From Meiothermus rufus DSM 22234 (GTDB lineage: Bacteria; Deinococcota; Deinococci; Deinococcales; Thermaceae), in assembly GCF_000423425.1 (NCBI RefSeq), contig NZ_AUHY01000015.1:1-53247 (forward strand): a DNA stretch of 53,247 nucleotides, written 5' to 3'. The first letter of the stretch is position 1. Each line of letters opens with the position of its first letter. A program made the position numbers and the translations under genes. The notes under the pieces were generated by a model. The model saw nothing but the letters and a program-made list of their open reading frames with translations. It made no database searches and was not told the origin of the DNA. This document shows, piece by piece, positions 33,751-41,775 of this stretch.

Positions 33751-34764
33751 CTAGGGCCCTTGGGTGGATGGGCGCACCACCAAAGTGGGTTCGAAGCGGC
33801 GGGCCCGGGGAGGCCCCTTGAAACCGCGAATTCGGCTCATCAAGAGCCGAGCCGCCTCGGCCCCCATCTCTTCAATGGGCTGGGCCAGGGTGGAAAGACC
33901 CTTTTCTGCCGTCCAGGGGTGGCCGTCGAAGCCTAGTACCCGGACCTCCCGGCCGACCTCGAGGCCCTGGCGTTCAGCCTCCTCCAGCACCCCCAAAGCC
34001 AGCAGATCGGCCCCGGCGAAGATGTTGTAAGGGGGTTTGGCCAGGCGCATGAAGTACTGCAGGGCCAGGCGCCCGCCCTCGAGGGAGAAGCGCGAGAGGA
34101 AGACGTGCTTGCCCGGAAAGGCCCGGCGGGCCTTCCTGAGGCCCTCGCGGAAGCCCTCGATGCGCTCTTGGCCCACGGTGTTTTTCAGAACCTCGTCTAG
34201 CTCTTCCCTGAGCTGAATGGCAAACAGGCTCCCAGGAAACTGGGCCAGGTGCTCGGCGGCCAGCCGCCCTCCCAGGCGGTTGTCCATGTAGGCCGAGTCG
34301 TAGCGGGGGCTGTAGGCATCCACCAGGACCACCGGACGTTCGGTAGGGAAGCGCTGGTCGGGCAACAGGCTGGCTAGGCCCTGGGAGGAGACCAGGATGC
34401 CGTCGGTTTGGTAGGCCAGCGAGCGGCTTTCCAGATAGCGTTGTAGCCGGATGGGGGAGAGGATGGGGAAAAGGGCCAGCTCGTAACGCTCCTCGGTCAG
34501 TACCGCTTCGATGCCCTCGAGCAGCCGGTTGTAAAACTCGGTGGAGACTACCGGCAGCACCAGCGAGACGGTGTAGCTCCGTCCCCCAGCGACCCGGCGG
34601 GCGTGGGGGTTGGGGCTGTAGCCAAGGCGAGCCATAGCCGCCAGCACCCGCTCGCGGGTTTCAGGCCGAACCGAGGGGTGGTTGTTGAGAACCCGGCTCA
34701 CGGTGCCGATACCCACCTGGGCTAGGTGGGCGACTTCGTGGATGGTGGGTTTACGTTTGGCCAC
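33751..34764 (-). CDS. LacI-family transcriptional regulator
   Basis: This 337-residue repressor has an N-terminal LacI helix-turn-helix and hinge (TIHEVAHLAQVGIGTVSRVL, VRPETRERVLAAMARLGY and NPHARRVAGG). A periplasmic-binding-protein-like effector domain follows (VSLVLPVVSTEFYNRLLEGI, then VLGFDGHPWTAEKGLSTLAQP). It probably senses a sugar. The start is GTG. A LacI-type operator lies just upstream, so it likely represses itself. The regulated transport or sugar genes are not adjacent; mqnE is downstream and plsY-like is divergent. Confidence 0.9.
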   Translation of the reverse strand: MAKRKPTIHEVAHLAQVGIGTVSRVLNNHPSVRPETRERVLAAMARLGYSPNPHARRVAGGRSYTVSLVLPVVSTEFYNRLLEGIEAVLTEERYELALFPILSPIRLQRYLESRSLAYQTDGILVSSQGLASLLPDQRFPTERPVVLVDAYSPRYDSAYMDNRLGGRLAAEHLAQFPGSLFAIQLREELDEVLKNTVGQERIEGFREGLRKARRAFPGKHVFLSRFSLEGGRLALQYFMRLAKPPYNIFAGADLLALGVLEEAERQGLEVGREVRVLGFDGHPWTAEKGLSTLAQPIEEMGAEAARLLMSRIRGFKGPPRARRFEPTLVVRPSTQGP

Positions 34765-34766
34765 TT

Positions 34767-34780
34767 TGGAAGCGCTTTCG
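34767..34780 (-). promoter_or_regulatory. LacI-type operator (TGGAAGCGCTTTCG)
   Basis: GAAGCGCTTTC centred on AAGCGCTT is a near-perfect palindrome of the LacI-family type. It lies 2 bases upstream of the GTG of the LacI-family gene and downstream of a possible TAAAAT -10 box at 34796-34801. This fits self-repression by blocking transcription. Confidence 0.6.
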
Positions 34781-34854
34781 TCAAAAATTTGGCTGATTTT
34801 ACCACAACCCGAAACCCCTACCTAGCGCAAACCCGATTACGATATTAACCCGAG

Positions 34855-35418
34855 ATGGAAGGGTTGTGGGTGGTGGGGGCTTACCTGGTGGGCTCGCTCA
34901 GCTTTGGCCAGGTGGCCGGTCGGCTCAGGGGGATAAACCTAGCCGAACGGGATACCCCTGGGGCCAGTGGCACCTTTCGCCAGCTGGGGGCGGCCTGGGG
35001 GGTGGGGGTAGGGTTGGCCGATGGGCTTAAGGGGGTTTTGGTGGCCTACCTGAGCCAGTGGGCCCCTCCCCAGGCTATGCCTTGGATGGCGGTGGCCCTG
35101 GTGGCCGGGCACAACTGGCCCCTCTTTTTTGCGTTCCGTGGTGGAGGGGGGATTGCCCCGACCCTGGGGTTTTTTGGGTTTCTCTACCCGGCCATCGTGG
35201 GGGTAGGCCTGGGCCTGGGCCTGGGGGTGGCGGGCCTGTACTGGCAGCTCTACTGGAAGACCCACCGGACAAGCTGGTATCCCATCCCGGTAGGGGCGGT
35301 GGTGGGTTATGTGTACGCGCTTTTGGCCTTCTGGCCTACAGGGCTGGGGTTCTGGGCTTTTCTGGGGGTCAGCGGGGTGGTGGCCTTGCGGGGGCTGGGC
35401 CTGGCTCGAGGCCGTTAG
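34855..35418 (+). CDS. PlsY-like membrane protein (divergent acyl-phosphate G3P acyltransferase family)
   Basis: This 187-residue protein has about five membrane helices. The PlsY pattern is recognisable: YLVGSLSFGQVAG at the N terminus, then GLADGLKGVLVAYL and AGHNWPLFFAFRGGGGIAP. Canonical PlsY transfers acyl groups from acyl-phosphate to glycerol-3-phosphate to start phospholipid synthesis. Here several normally invariant residues differ: the SGNxGATN motif reads DTPGASGTF and GGKG reads GGGG. It may have altered substrate or activity. A possible TATTAA -10 lies 6 bases before the ATG. It is divergent from the LacI gene. Confidence 0.65.
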   Translation: MEGLWVVGAYLVGSLSFGQVAGRLRGINLAERDTPGASGTFRQLGAAWGVGVGLADGLKGVLVAYLSQWAPPQAMPWMAVALVAGHNWPLFFAFRGGGGIAPTLGFFGFLYPAIVGVGLGLGLGVAGLYWQLYWKTHRTSWYPIPVGAVVGYVYALLAFWPTGLGFWAFLGVSGVVALRGLGLARGR

Positions 35419-35422
35419 CTGC

Positions 35423-35428
35423 TAAACT
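35423..35428 (+). promoter_or_regulatory. -10 box (TAAACT) for ABC-F gene
   Basis: TAAACT is 7 bases before the GTG at 35436, inside the 17-base gap after the PlsY-like gene. Confidence 0.5.
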
Positions 35429-35435
35429 GGCCTTT

Positions 35436-37316
35436 GTGCGGATTGTTCTGGCGGAAAACCTCGAGTATGCCCAAAGCGGCCAGGAGCTTTTGCGGGCGGT
35501 TGACCTGGAGCTCCGCCACGGTGACCGGCTGGCTTTAGTAGGGGACAACGGTTCGGGCAAGACCACCCTGTTGCGCTTGCTGGTGGGCGAGCTCGAGCCC
35601 ACCCGTGGGCGGATACTACGGGCCGAAGGGGTGCATCTGGAGCTGTTGCCCCAGGACCCGCAGTACGGCCCTGAAGAGACGGTAGCCCTAGTGTTGCAAC
35701 GGGGGCAGGCCCGCTTCCGCCAGATGGAGGCTGAGCTGGCCCGCCTGGAGAGGGGCCTAGACGACCCCCAGGTTTATCTTCGCTGGGAGGCGCTCTACCA
35801 ACGCTTCGAGGCGGTGGGGGGGTACCGGCAGCGGGCCCGCTACCAGGCCGTGCTCAAGGGGTTGGGCTTTGTCCATCGGGAGGAGGAAAAGGCCCAGGCC
35901 CTCTCTGGGGGCGAGGCCCGCCGGCTGGCCCTGGGGGCCTTGCTGCTTTCGGGGGCGGATGCGCTTCTGCTGGATGAACCGACCAACCACCTCGACTTGG
36001 AGAGGGTGGACTGGTTGGTCAGTTTCTTGCAGTCTTTTGGCGGGGCTATGGTTACGGTCTCGCACGACCGGCGCTTTCTCGACCAGGTGACCCAGCGCGT
36101 GGCCTGGTTGCGCGAGGGACGGCTTAGCTTCTACCAGGGCAACTACACGGCTTTTCGCCGCGAGCAGGCCACCCAAGAAGCCCAAGAAGCGCAGCAGTAT
36201 GCCCGCTGGCTCAAAGAGAAACAGCGGCTCGAGGGGGTTTTAGCGCAGGCCCGCCGTTGGGCCCACAGTAGCGCCAAGCATGCCCGGCGGATGCATAGCC
36301 TAGAGGCCCGCCTGGAGCAGTTTGTGCAGAAAGCGGTTCCCCCTCCCGAGGCCGAAGCCCCGGGAGTGCGCATCCAATTTCCCCTCGAGCACCCCCCCAG
36401 TGCGGAGCGGGTATTGGAGGGATGGGCCCTGCAAAAAAGCCTGGCTGGGCGGCTGCTTTTCGACATCCCCCACCTGCTGGTGCGCAAGGGCGAGCGTATT
36501 GCCCTGATCGGCCCCAACGGAGCGGGCAAGACCACCCTGCTACGGGTGTTGCTGGGCCTCTTGCCTTCCGACCACCCCGCAGGGCGGGTGCGAACCGGGC
36601 CAGGGGTGCGCCTCGGCTACTATGACCAGAAGCTCTCTGGCTTCGATCCGGAGCTGAGCCTCTACGAGACGCTGTACCGGATGCTAGGGGAAAAGGCCCA
36701 CGCGGCCTTAGCGGCCTGGAGGTTTCCCTACCCGGCGCAGTTTAAGCGGGTGAAGCATCTTTCGGGCGGGGAGCGGGCCCGGCTGGCGTTGCTCTCGCTT
36801 TCGCTAGAGCAGGCCAGCCTGCTGGTGCTGGACGAGCCCACCAACCACCTCGACCTAAAGACCGTGGAGACCCTTGAAGAGGCCCTTTGGGACTATCCTG
36901 GCACCTTGCTTTTGGTCTCGCATGATCGCTACTTCCTTGACCGGCTGGCCCGGCGCACCTGGCACCTGTTCGATGGGCAGTTTGCCGATTACCCAGGCCC
37001 GCCGGGCGAGTACCTGGAGCGCCAGCAGGCTCAGATGGTTACCCGCAAGGTTGAGACCGAACCCCCGCCCGAAGCCCAGAGCAGAACCCGCAGGGTGAAG
37101 GGCCGCTGGCACCTAGAGCGCGAGCAGGAACGCCTCGAGGCCCAGATTGCTGACCTCGAGGCCCAGCTACAAGCCCTGCAGGCCCGCACTGCCCAGCCTA
37201 ACCTGCACCACAGCGAGTATACCCAGATTGCCCAGGAGCAGACCCACCTAGAGGCCCAGCTCAACCAGGCCCTGGAGCGCTGGGCTGCACTGGCGGAGCA
37301 GCTAGAACCCCGGTAA
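35436..37316 (+). CDS. ABC-F family ATPase (Uup/EttA-like)
   Basis: This 626-residue protein has two ABC domains and no membrane part: Walker A GDNGSGKTT (36-44) and GPNGAGKTT (about 359), signatures LSGGEARRL and LSGGERARL, and Walker B LLLDEPTNHLDL and LVLDEPTNHLDL. A linker between them is rich in Arg and Gln (about 230-290), and a C-terminal coiled coil (EREQERLEAQIADLEAQLQAL) resembles Uup. ABC-F proteins act on the ribosome in translation control or rescue. The GTG start lies 7 bases after TAAACT (leaderless); a longer in-frame extension runs back into the PlsY-like gene and is rejected. Confidence 0.92.
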   Translation: MRIVLAENLEYAQSGQELLRAVDLELRHGDRLALVGDNGSGKTTLLRLLVGELEPTRGRILRAEGVHLELLPQDPQYGPEETVALVLQRGQARFRQMEAELARLERGLDDPQVYLRWEALYQRFEAVGGYRQRARYQAVLKGLGFVHREEEKAQALSGGEARRLALGALLLSGADALLLDEPTNHLDLERVDWLVSFLQSFGGAMVTVSHDRRFLDQVTQRVAWLREGRLSFYQGNYTAFRREQATQEAQEAQQYARWLKEKQRLEGVLAQARRWAHSSAKHARRMHSLEARLEQFVQKAVPPPEAEAPGVRIQFPLEHPPSAERVLEGWALQKSLAGRLLFDIPHLLVRKGERIALIGPNGAGKTTLLRVLLGLLPSDHPAGRVRTGPGVRLGYYDQKLSGFDPELSLYETLYRMLGEKAHAALAAWRFPYPAQFKRVKHLSGGERARLALLSLSLEQASLLVLDEPTNHLDLKTVETLEEALWDYPGTLLLVSHDRYFLDRLARRTWHLFDGQFADYPGPPGEYLERQQAQMVTRKVETEPPPEAQSRTRRVKGRWHLEREQERLEAQIADLEAQLQALQARTAQPNLHHSEYTQIAQEQTHLEAQLNQALERWAALAEQLEPR

Positions 37317-37317
37317 A

Positions 37318-37331
37318 CCGCCCTCAGGCGG
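37318..37331 (+). terminator. Short hairpin between ABC-F and hydrolase genes
   Basis: CCGCC and GGCGG pair around a 4-base loop, followed shortly by TTTT. It lies at the convergent ends of the two genes and overlaps the last codons of the hydrolase. Confidence 0.45.
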
Positions 37332-38016
37332 GCATGTTTTCCTTTATCCAAAGGGCGATATCCTCGGCGATAGCCTGGGCCAGGGGGTCGAGTAGCATGT
37401 CGTGCTGGCTGGGGTAGCGGCGGTACTCCTTGTGCGGGCTGCCGATGAGGGCGAAGTAGCGCCGTACCGCCGCTTCGGGTACGGTGTCGTCGCGGGTGGC
37501 CTCGAGCACCAACGCCGGAGCCCGAACCTGGGGGAGAAGCTCGGGCAAGCGCCGCTGGAGCGCGATGAGCTGGGCTAAAGCCCGGGTGGGGAAGTTGGGG
37601 TAGTTGGGGCTTTGTGCCCGCCTGCGGGCCTCTTCGGCGGGGTCGGTGCTGAAGGCCCAAGGTTTGAGGTAGTGTAGCCAGGGGCTTAGATAGGCCAGGC
37701 GGTTTTTGAGCCCCAGGGCTGGGGCTAGGGCCACTAGGACTGCGGTGGGGTGTTCGGCCGCCAGCCAAGCGGCCAGCAGCCCCCCCATGGAAAGCCCTAC
37801 CACCGCCCTGGGTTCCGGCAGGGCGAGGTAGGCCTCGCGGGCAGTCTGGAGCCAGTCCTGCCAACGCACGGACCACAGGTCTTCAGGGCGGGTGCCGTGG
37901 CCGGGTAGAGCGGGCTGGGCTAGGGTAAACCCGGCTTGGCGCAGGGTCTCGGGTAGCGGCCCCATGGTGAGAATGGGGTGGGAGGTAAAACCGTGCAAAA
38001 CCAAAACGCTCGGCAT
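37324..38016 (-). CDS. Alpha/beta hydrolase (carboxylesterase/monoglyceride lipase-like)
   Basis: This 230-residue hydrolase has LVLHGFTSHP (oxyanion region), PGHGTRPEDL, nucleophile elbow GLSMGGL (Ser at about 75), Asp in ATRDDTVP and His in SQHDMLLD, a complete triad. The pattern resembles thermophilic Est30-type carboxylesterases that act on short-chain esters. It is cytoplasmic. A TAAGCT box lies 11 bases before the ATG. It is convergent with the ABC-F gene. Confidence 0.88.
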   Translation of the reverse strand: MPSVLVLHGFTSHPILTMGPLPETLRQAGFTLAQPALPGHGTRPEDLWSVRWQDWLQTAREAYLALPEPRAVVGLSMGGLLAAWLAAEHPTAVLVALAPALGLKNRLAYLSPWLHYLKPWAFSTDPAEEARRRAQSPNYPNFPTRALAQLIALQRRLPELLPQVRAPALVLEATRDDTVPEAAVRRYFALIGSPHKEYRRYPSQHDMLLDPLAQAIAEDIALWIKENMPA

Positions 38017-38139
38017 GGCCGCTTCCCAGCTTAGCGCATCGGGTCGAACGGGGAGGCACCATGGGCGGTTAGAATGGCTTAGCTGTGCTTGATTATTCGG
38101 TTTATGGCTCAGATAGTTAGCACTGCCGGAGGCTAGAAC

Positions 38140-38925
38140 GTGCTGAGTGGAAACCTGGCCGAGTTTCCCCTTTTGCAGCTGTTGGAAACCCTAATGGGGG
38201 CTGCTAGGGAAGGGGCTTTGTTTATCCAGCACCCCCAGTTTTCGGGCTGCCTATACCTGCAGGGAGGGTATCCGGTACATGCAGAAGCGGGGCCTTTGCG
38301 GGGCCTCGAGGCCCTCGAGCTGCTGACGGGTCTACGCTCCGGGCCCTTTCGCTACGAAGCAGGTGTTCAAGCCCAGGAACAAAGCATCGAGCCTAGGCTG
38401 GAAACCCAGCGCTTGATTCTCCACCAGTTCGAGGCCTGGCGGGAGATAGAGTTGCCGGAAAACTGGGGCCTTGTCCTCCAGACCCAGCCGGCCTCGAGCC
38501 AGACCCAGCTCAGCCCACTGGAACTGCGGGTGCTGGCCCTGGCTGAGGGCAAGAGCCTAGCCCAGGCTTTGATGAATCAGCAGTTCACCCCCCTCCAGAC
38601 CGCTCAGGTGCTCGACAAGCTCCTGCGCTTAGGGCTTTTAGAGGCGCGAAAAAGTTGGGAAATCCAGTCCGAGACGCTGGTGGTACTCTCTTTGTACGGG
38701 GGAGGGCAGGGGGTGGCGGTAATCGATGAGGGGCTATTTGTTCACTGGCAGCGTCTTTTGGGTGGGCCATTTTGGGTACGGCTGCGCAGCAAAACCCAGG
38801 AGGCGGCCCTGCGCCCCGAGCCGCGCATTCAGATGCAGGGTCGCCTGGGGCTATTCGAGCGCGATATGCGCCGGTTGCGCCTGAGCCGGGGGATGAGGGT
38901 TGAAGCTTGGCCGGAGCTGATATAG
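38140..38925 (+). CDS. DUF4388 domain protein
   Basis: This 261-residue protein starts at GTG with GGAGG 7 bases upstream. The N-terminal region (LSGNLAEFPLLQLLETLMGAARE, then ALFIQHPQFSGCLYLQGGYP and GLEALELLTGLRSGPFRYE) is the DUF4388 (PATAN-like) domain found with regulatory and gliding or motility proteins. A winged-helix-like middle (LSPLELRVLALAEGKSLAQAL) and a C-terminal part of unknown fold follow. It may be a signalling adaptor. It precedes the AgcS gene by 13 bases on the same strand. Confidence 0.75.
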   Translation: MLSGNLAEFPLLQLLETLMGAAREGALFIQHPQFSGCLYLQGGYPVHAEAGPLRGLEALELLTGLRSGPFRYEAGVQAQEQSIEPRLETQRLILHQFEAWREIELPENWGLVLQTQPASSQTQLSPLELRVLALAEGKSLAQALMNQQFTPLQTAQVLDKLLRLGLLEARKSWEIQSETLVVLSLYGGGQGVAVIDEGLFVHWQRLLGGPFWVRLRSKTQEAALRPEPRIQMQGRLGLFERDMRRLRLSRGMRVEAWPELI

Positions 38926-38938
38926 GGGGAGAGCCTTT

Positions 38939-40315
38939 ATGGACATCCTTGAAATTAACGAGCTGCTCAACCGGGCGGTCTACGGCGAATGGATGATGCT
39001 GGTTTTTATCCTGGTGGGCCTTTACCTTTCCTTGCGCACGGGGTTTGCCCAGTTCGGCCGGATGGGCGTGGCTTTGCGCGAGACCGTGGGGGCTATTCGG
39101 GAGCGCTTCCTTAGCTTTGGCGGCCAAATTAGCCCCTTTCAAGCTGCCATGGTAGCCCTTTCCGCCACCATCGGTACTGGCCACATCATCGGCATGGTGG
39201 GGGCGGTGGTGGTGGGCGGGCCAGGGGCGGTGGTGTGGATGTGGGTGGCTTATCTGGTGGGTATGGCCACCAAGTTTGCCGAGGCAGTGCTGGCCGTACA
39301 TTTTCGTCGCCAGTACACCGATGGCTCGGTACTGGGCGGGCCGATGGTCTATATCCGCTATGGTTTAGGGCGGCGGATGGCCTGGCTGGCGGGCCTTTTT
39401 GCCTTTTTTACCGCTGTAGCGGCCTTTGGCATTGGCAACCTCTCGCAAGCAGGGGCGGTGGGGGCGGCCTTGGCCCAGGAGTTCGATGTACCGCCAGCCA
39501 TTACCGGTCTGTTGCTGGCCTTGTTGGTAGGCTTTTTGCTGGGTGGGGGTATTCGCCGCATTGCCCGCTTTGCCCAGGTGGTGGTGCCCATCAAGCTGGG
39601 CTTGTTTTTGTTGGCGGTGCTGCCGCTATTGCTCCTTCACATCGGCCAGCTCCCTGGCGCGCTGGCCTTGGTCTTCTCCTCCGCCTTTAGCTTTCAGGCG
39701 GCCACTGGAGGGGTGGCGGGGGCAGCCTTATCGCTGGGGCTGGCCGAGATTCTCAAGGCTGGGGTGGGGCGGGGTATCTTTGCCAACGAGGCCGGTTTAG
39801 GTTCAGCGGCCATCGCCCATGCCCAGGCCCAGGTGGACCACCCCGTGCGGCAGGGGTTTTGGGGCCTGACCGAGATGCTGGTGAGCCTGTTGGTGACCAG
39901 CCTGATGGCCCTGAGCTTCATTGCCAGTGGCCTGTGGCAGCGTTTTTTAGGTGGCGACCGGGTGGAAGCTGCTCGTTTGCTGTTTGCGGAGCATCCCCTG
40001 GGAGTGGCCATGCTGGGGGTGCTCCTGGCGGTTTTCGCCCTGGGCACCATGGTCTCCTGGGGCTTTTACGGTGAGGAGGGGGCGGCCTATCTATTTGGCG
40101 ACGGGATTCGCTGGCCTTACCGCCTGACCTTTGTGGCCTTTGCCTTTGTGGGGCCTTTAGGGGGGTTGGCAGCCCTCACCAGCGTAGCCGACACCCTAAA
40201 CGGCATGATGGCTATTCCCAACCTAATTGCCTTGCTGGCATTGGGAGGGGTGGTGGGCCGGCTGGTAGGGGAGTTTTTCCGTGGGCTGCCCTGGCAGCCT
40301 CCCGAGGAGGATTGA
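38939..40315 (+). CDS. Sodium:alanine symporter family protein
   Basis: This 458-residue protein has about eleven membrane helices of the AgcS family: SALSATIGTGHI-type ALSATIGTGHIIGMVGAVVV, GGPGAVVWMWV, DGSVLGGPMVYIRYGLG and GIFANEAGLGSAAIAHA are family signatures. These carriers import alanine or glycine with sodium. GGGGAGAG lies before the ATG. It is likely co-transcribed with the DUF4388 gene, though a functional link is not obvious. Confidence 0.92.
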   Translation: MDILEINELLNRAVYGEWMMLVFILVGLYLSLRTGFAQFGRMGVALRETVGAIRERFLSFGGQISPFQAAMVALSATIGTGHIIGMVGAVVVGGPGAVVWMWVAYLVGMATKFAEAVLAVHFRRQYTDGSVLGGPMVYIRYGLGRRMAWLAGLFAFFTAVAAFGIGNLSQAGAVGAALAQEFDVPPAITGLLLALLVGFLLGGGIRRIARFAQVVVPIKLGLFLLAVLPLLLLHIGQLPGALALVFSSAFSFQAATGGVAGAALSLGLAEILKAGVGRGIFANEAGLGSAAIAHAQAQVDHPVRQGFWGLTEMLVSLLVTSLMALSFIASGLWQRFLGGDRVEAARLLFAEHPLGVAMLGVLLAVFALGTMVSWGFYGEEGAAYLFGDGIRWPYRLTFVAFAFVGPLGGLAALTSVADTLNGMMAIPNLIALLALGGVVGRLVGEFFRGLPWQPPEED

Positions 40316-40329
40316 ACAGGGCCTTCAGC

Positions 40330-40353
40330 GCAGCCCTGGCTGCATTTCTTTTC
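40330..40353 (+). terminator. Weak terminator after symporter gene
   Basis: GCAGC and GCTGC pair around CCTG, followed by ATTTCTTTTC. The stem is short, so confidence is low. Confidence 0.4.
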
Positions 40354-40365
40354 TCCCTTTACTGC

Positions 40366-40371
40366 TAGACT
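40366..40371 (+). promoter_or_regulatory. -10 box (TAGACT) for ubiX
   Basis: TAGACT is 6 bases before the ATG at 40378. Confidence 0.5.
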
Positions 40372-40377
40372 CAATCC

Positions 40378-40968
40378 ATGAGTTTGCCTAAGCGTCTGGT
40401 GGTGGGGCTTTCGGGGGCTTCGGGGATGCCCTATGCTCTGGATCTCTTGAAAACCTTGCGGCGGATTCCCGGCCTCGAGACCCACCTGGTCATGACCCAA
40501 GGGGCCAAGCGGGTGCTTTTGGAAGAGGTGGGTACCCGCCCGGAGGCGGTGGAGGCCCTGGCCGATGTGGTGCACCGCAGCAGCGACCTGGGAGCCGCAG
40601 TGGCCTCGGGTAGTTTTCGTACCCTAGGGATGGTGGTGGTGCCCTGTAGTGCGACCACCCTAGCTAAGGTGGCCTATGGCCTAGCCGACAACCTACTGAC
40701 CCGCGCAGCCTACGTTACCCTCAAGGAGCGCCGTCCCCTGGTGCTGGTGCCGCGCGAGACCCCTTTGCCCTTACCCAGCCTCGAGGCCATGGTCAAGGCG
40801 GCTCAGGCTGGGGCAGTGATTCTGCCGGCGGCCCCGGGGTTCTACCACCGGCCCGCCCAGATCGACGACCTGCTGGCCTTCATCACCCAGCGCATTCTGG
40901 ATTTGTTTGACCTGGACTATCCCCGGGCCCCCCGCTGGAAGGAGGCTGTGGAGCTCGAGCTCGACTAA
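40378..40968 (+). CDS. ubiX: UbiX family flavin prenyltransferase
   Basis: This 196-residue flavoprotein prenylates FMN to give the prenyl-FMN cofactor of UbiD-type decarboxylases. Motifs: VVGLSGASGMPYALDLL at the N terminus, VVVPCSATTLAKVAYGLADN, LLTRAA and the dimethylallyl-phosphate region LKERRPLVLVPRETPL. In a futalosine-pathway organism it may serve the late UbiD-like menaquinone decarboxylase; this is inference. Its stop overlaps that of the convergent uppP gene. Confidence 0.93.
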   Translation: MSLPKRLVVGLSGASGMPYALDLLKTLRRIPGLETHLVMTQGAKRVLLEEVGTRPEAVEALADVVHRSSDLGAAVASGSFRTLGMVVVPCSATTLAKVAYGLADNLLTRAAYVTLKERRPLVLVPRETPLPLPSLEAMVKAAQAGAVILPAAPGFYHRPAQIDDLLAFITQRILDLFDLDYPRAPRWKEAVELELD

Positions 40969-41738
40969 AGGAAGAAGACTGCGTACACCAGTCCGATGAA
41001 GATGCGGTAAATGGCGAAGGGCATGAAGCTATTGCGACTGACAAAGCCCAAGAGCCAGCGCACGGTGAGTAAAGCCACCACAAAGGCGGTGAGGAAACCC
41101 ACCCCCAGAAGGCCCCAGCTATCGGCGCGGAACTCTTCTAAATTGCGCAAAAGCGAGAAGCCTGTGGCCGAAAGCATGGTGGGCACGGCCAGGATAAAGG
41201 AAAACTCGGCGGCCGCCTTGCGCGACAGCCCCAGGGCCATGCCCCCCACGATAGTGGCCCCGCTGCGCGAGACCCCTGGCACCATGGCCAGCGCTTGGAA
41301 GAAGCCGATCCATACCGCTTGTAGTAGGGGTATCTGGTTGACGTCGTCGTAACGCTTGTGCCCTTCTAACCAGCGGTCGACGAACAAAAGCAAGAGGCCC
41401 ACGCCCACCAGGTTCACCACCACGATCAGGTCATTGCCCAGGAATATGTTCTCGATGACGTCAGCCAGCAGAAAGCCCAGGATTCCGGTAGGGATGAAGG
41501 CTACGAGGATGCGTTTCCACACCTCCGCATCGCGCAAGAAGCGCTTGAAATACAGCGCCAGCACGGCCAGGATGGCCCCGAGCTGAATGACCACCACAAA
41601 GCTCTTGATGAAGGGGTCGTTTTCGATATCCAGGCCCATCAGGTGGGCGGCTAGGGTCAGGTGCCCGGTAGAGGAGACCGGCAAAAACTCCGTCAGACCT
41701 TCCAGCACCCCTAGCAGCAGAGCTTCCCAAAACGTCAT
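40965..41738 (-). CDS. uppP: Undecaprenyl-diphosphate phosphatase
   Basis: This 257-residue membrane protein of the BacA/UppP family recycles the undecaprenyl carrier lipid used for peptidoglycan. Both signature segments are present: EGLTEFLPVSSTGHL near the N terminus and PGVSRSGATIVGGMALGL in the middle. About eight membrane helices are visible. The ATG is 7 bases after TATCCT (leaderless). Its promoter lies back to back with that of ispD, whose pathway supplies the isoprenoid units for undecaprenol. Confidence 0.94.
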   Translation of the reverse strand: MTFWEALLLGVLEGLTEFLPVSSTGHLTLAAHLMGLDIENDPFIKSFVVVIQLGAILAVLALYFKRFLRDAEVWKRILVAFIPTGILGFLLADVIENIFLGNDLIVVVNLVGVGLLLLFVDRWLEGHKRYDDVNQIPLLQAVWIGFFQALAMVPGVSRSGATIVGGMALGLSRKAAAEFSFILAVPTMLSATGFSLLRNLEEFRADSWGLLGVGFLTAFVVALLTVRWLLGFVSRNSFMPFAIYRIFIGLVYAVFFL

Positions 41739-41745
41739 GCCCCAG

Positions 41746-41751
41746 AGGATA
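41746..41751 (-). promoter_or_regulatory. -10 box (TATCCT) for uppP
   Basis: TATCCT is 7 bases before the uppP ATG at 41738. Only 11 bases separate it from the ispD box on the other strand. Confidence 0.55.
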
Positions 41752-41762
41752 CCACGATACGG

Positions 41763-41768
41763 TAGGAT
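41763..41768 (+). promoter_or_regulatory. -10 box (TAGGAT) for ispD-ispE
   Basis: TAGGAT is 7 bases before the GTG at 41776. It overlaps the competing ATG at 41767, which supports the GTG as the real start. Confidence 0.55.
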
Positions 41769-41775
41769 GCCTGGC

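Noticed and set aside
35058-35435. Upstream in-frame extension of the ABC-F gene
   Set aside because: It lies inside the PlsY-like gene in another frame; the family start is at GTG 35436 with a fitting promoter.
41534-41545. GAAGCGCTTG resembling the LacI-type operator
   Set aside because: It lies within uppP coding sequence and matches only the inner part; a chance hit is likely.
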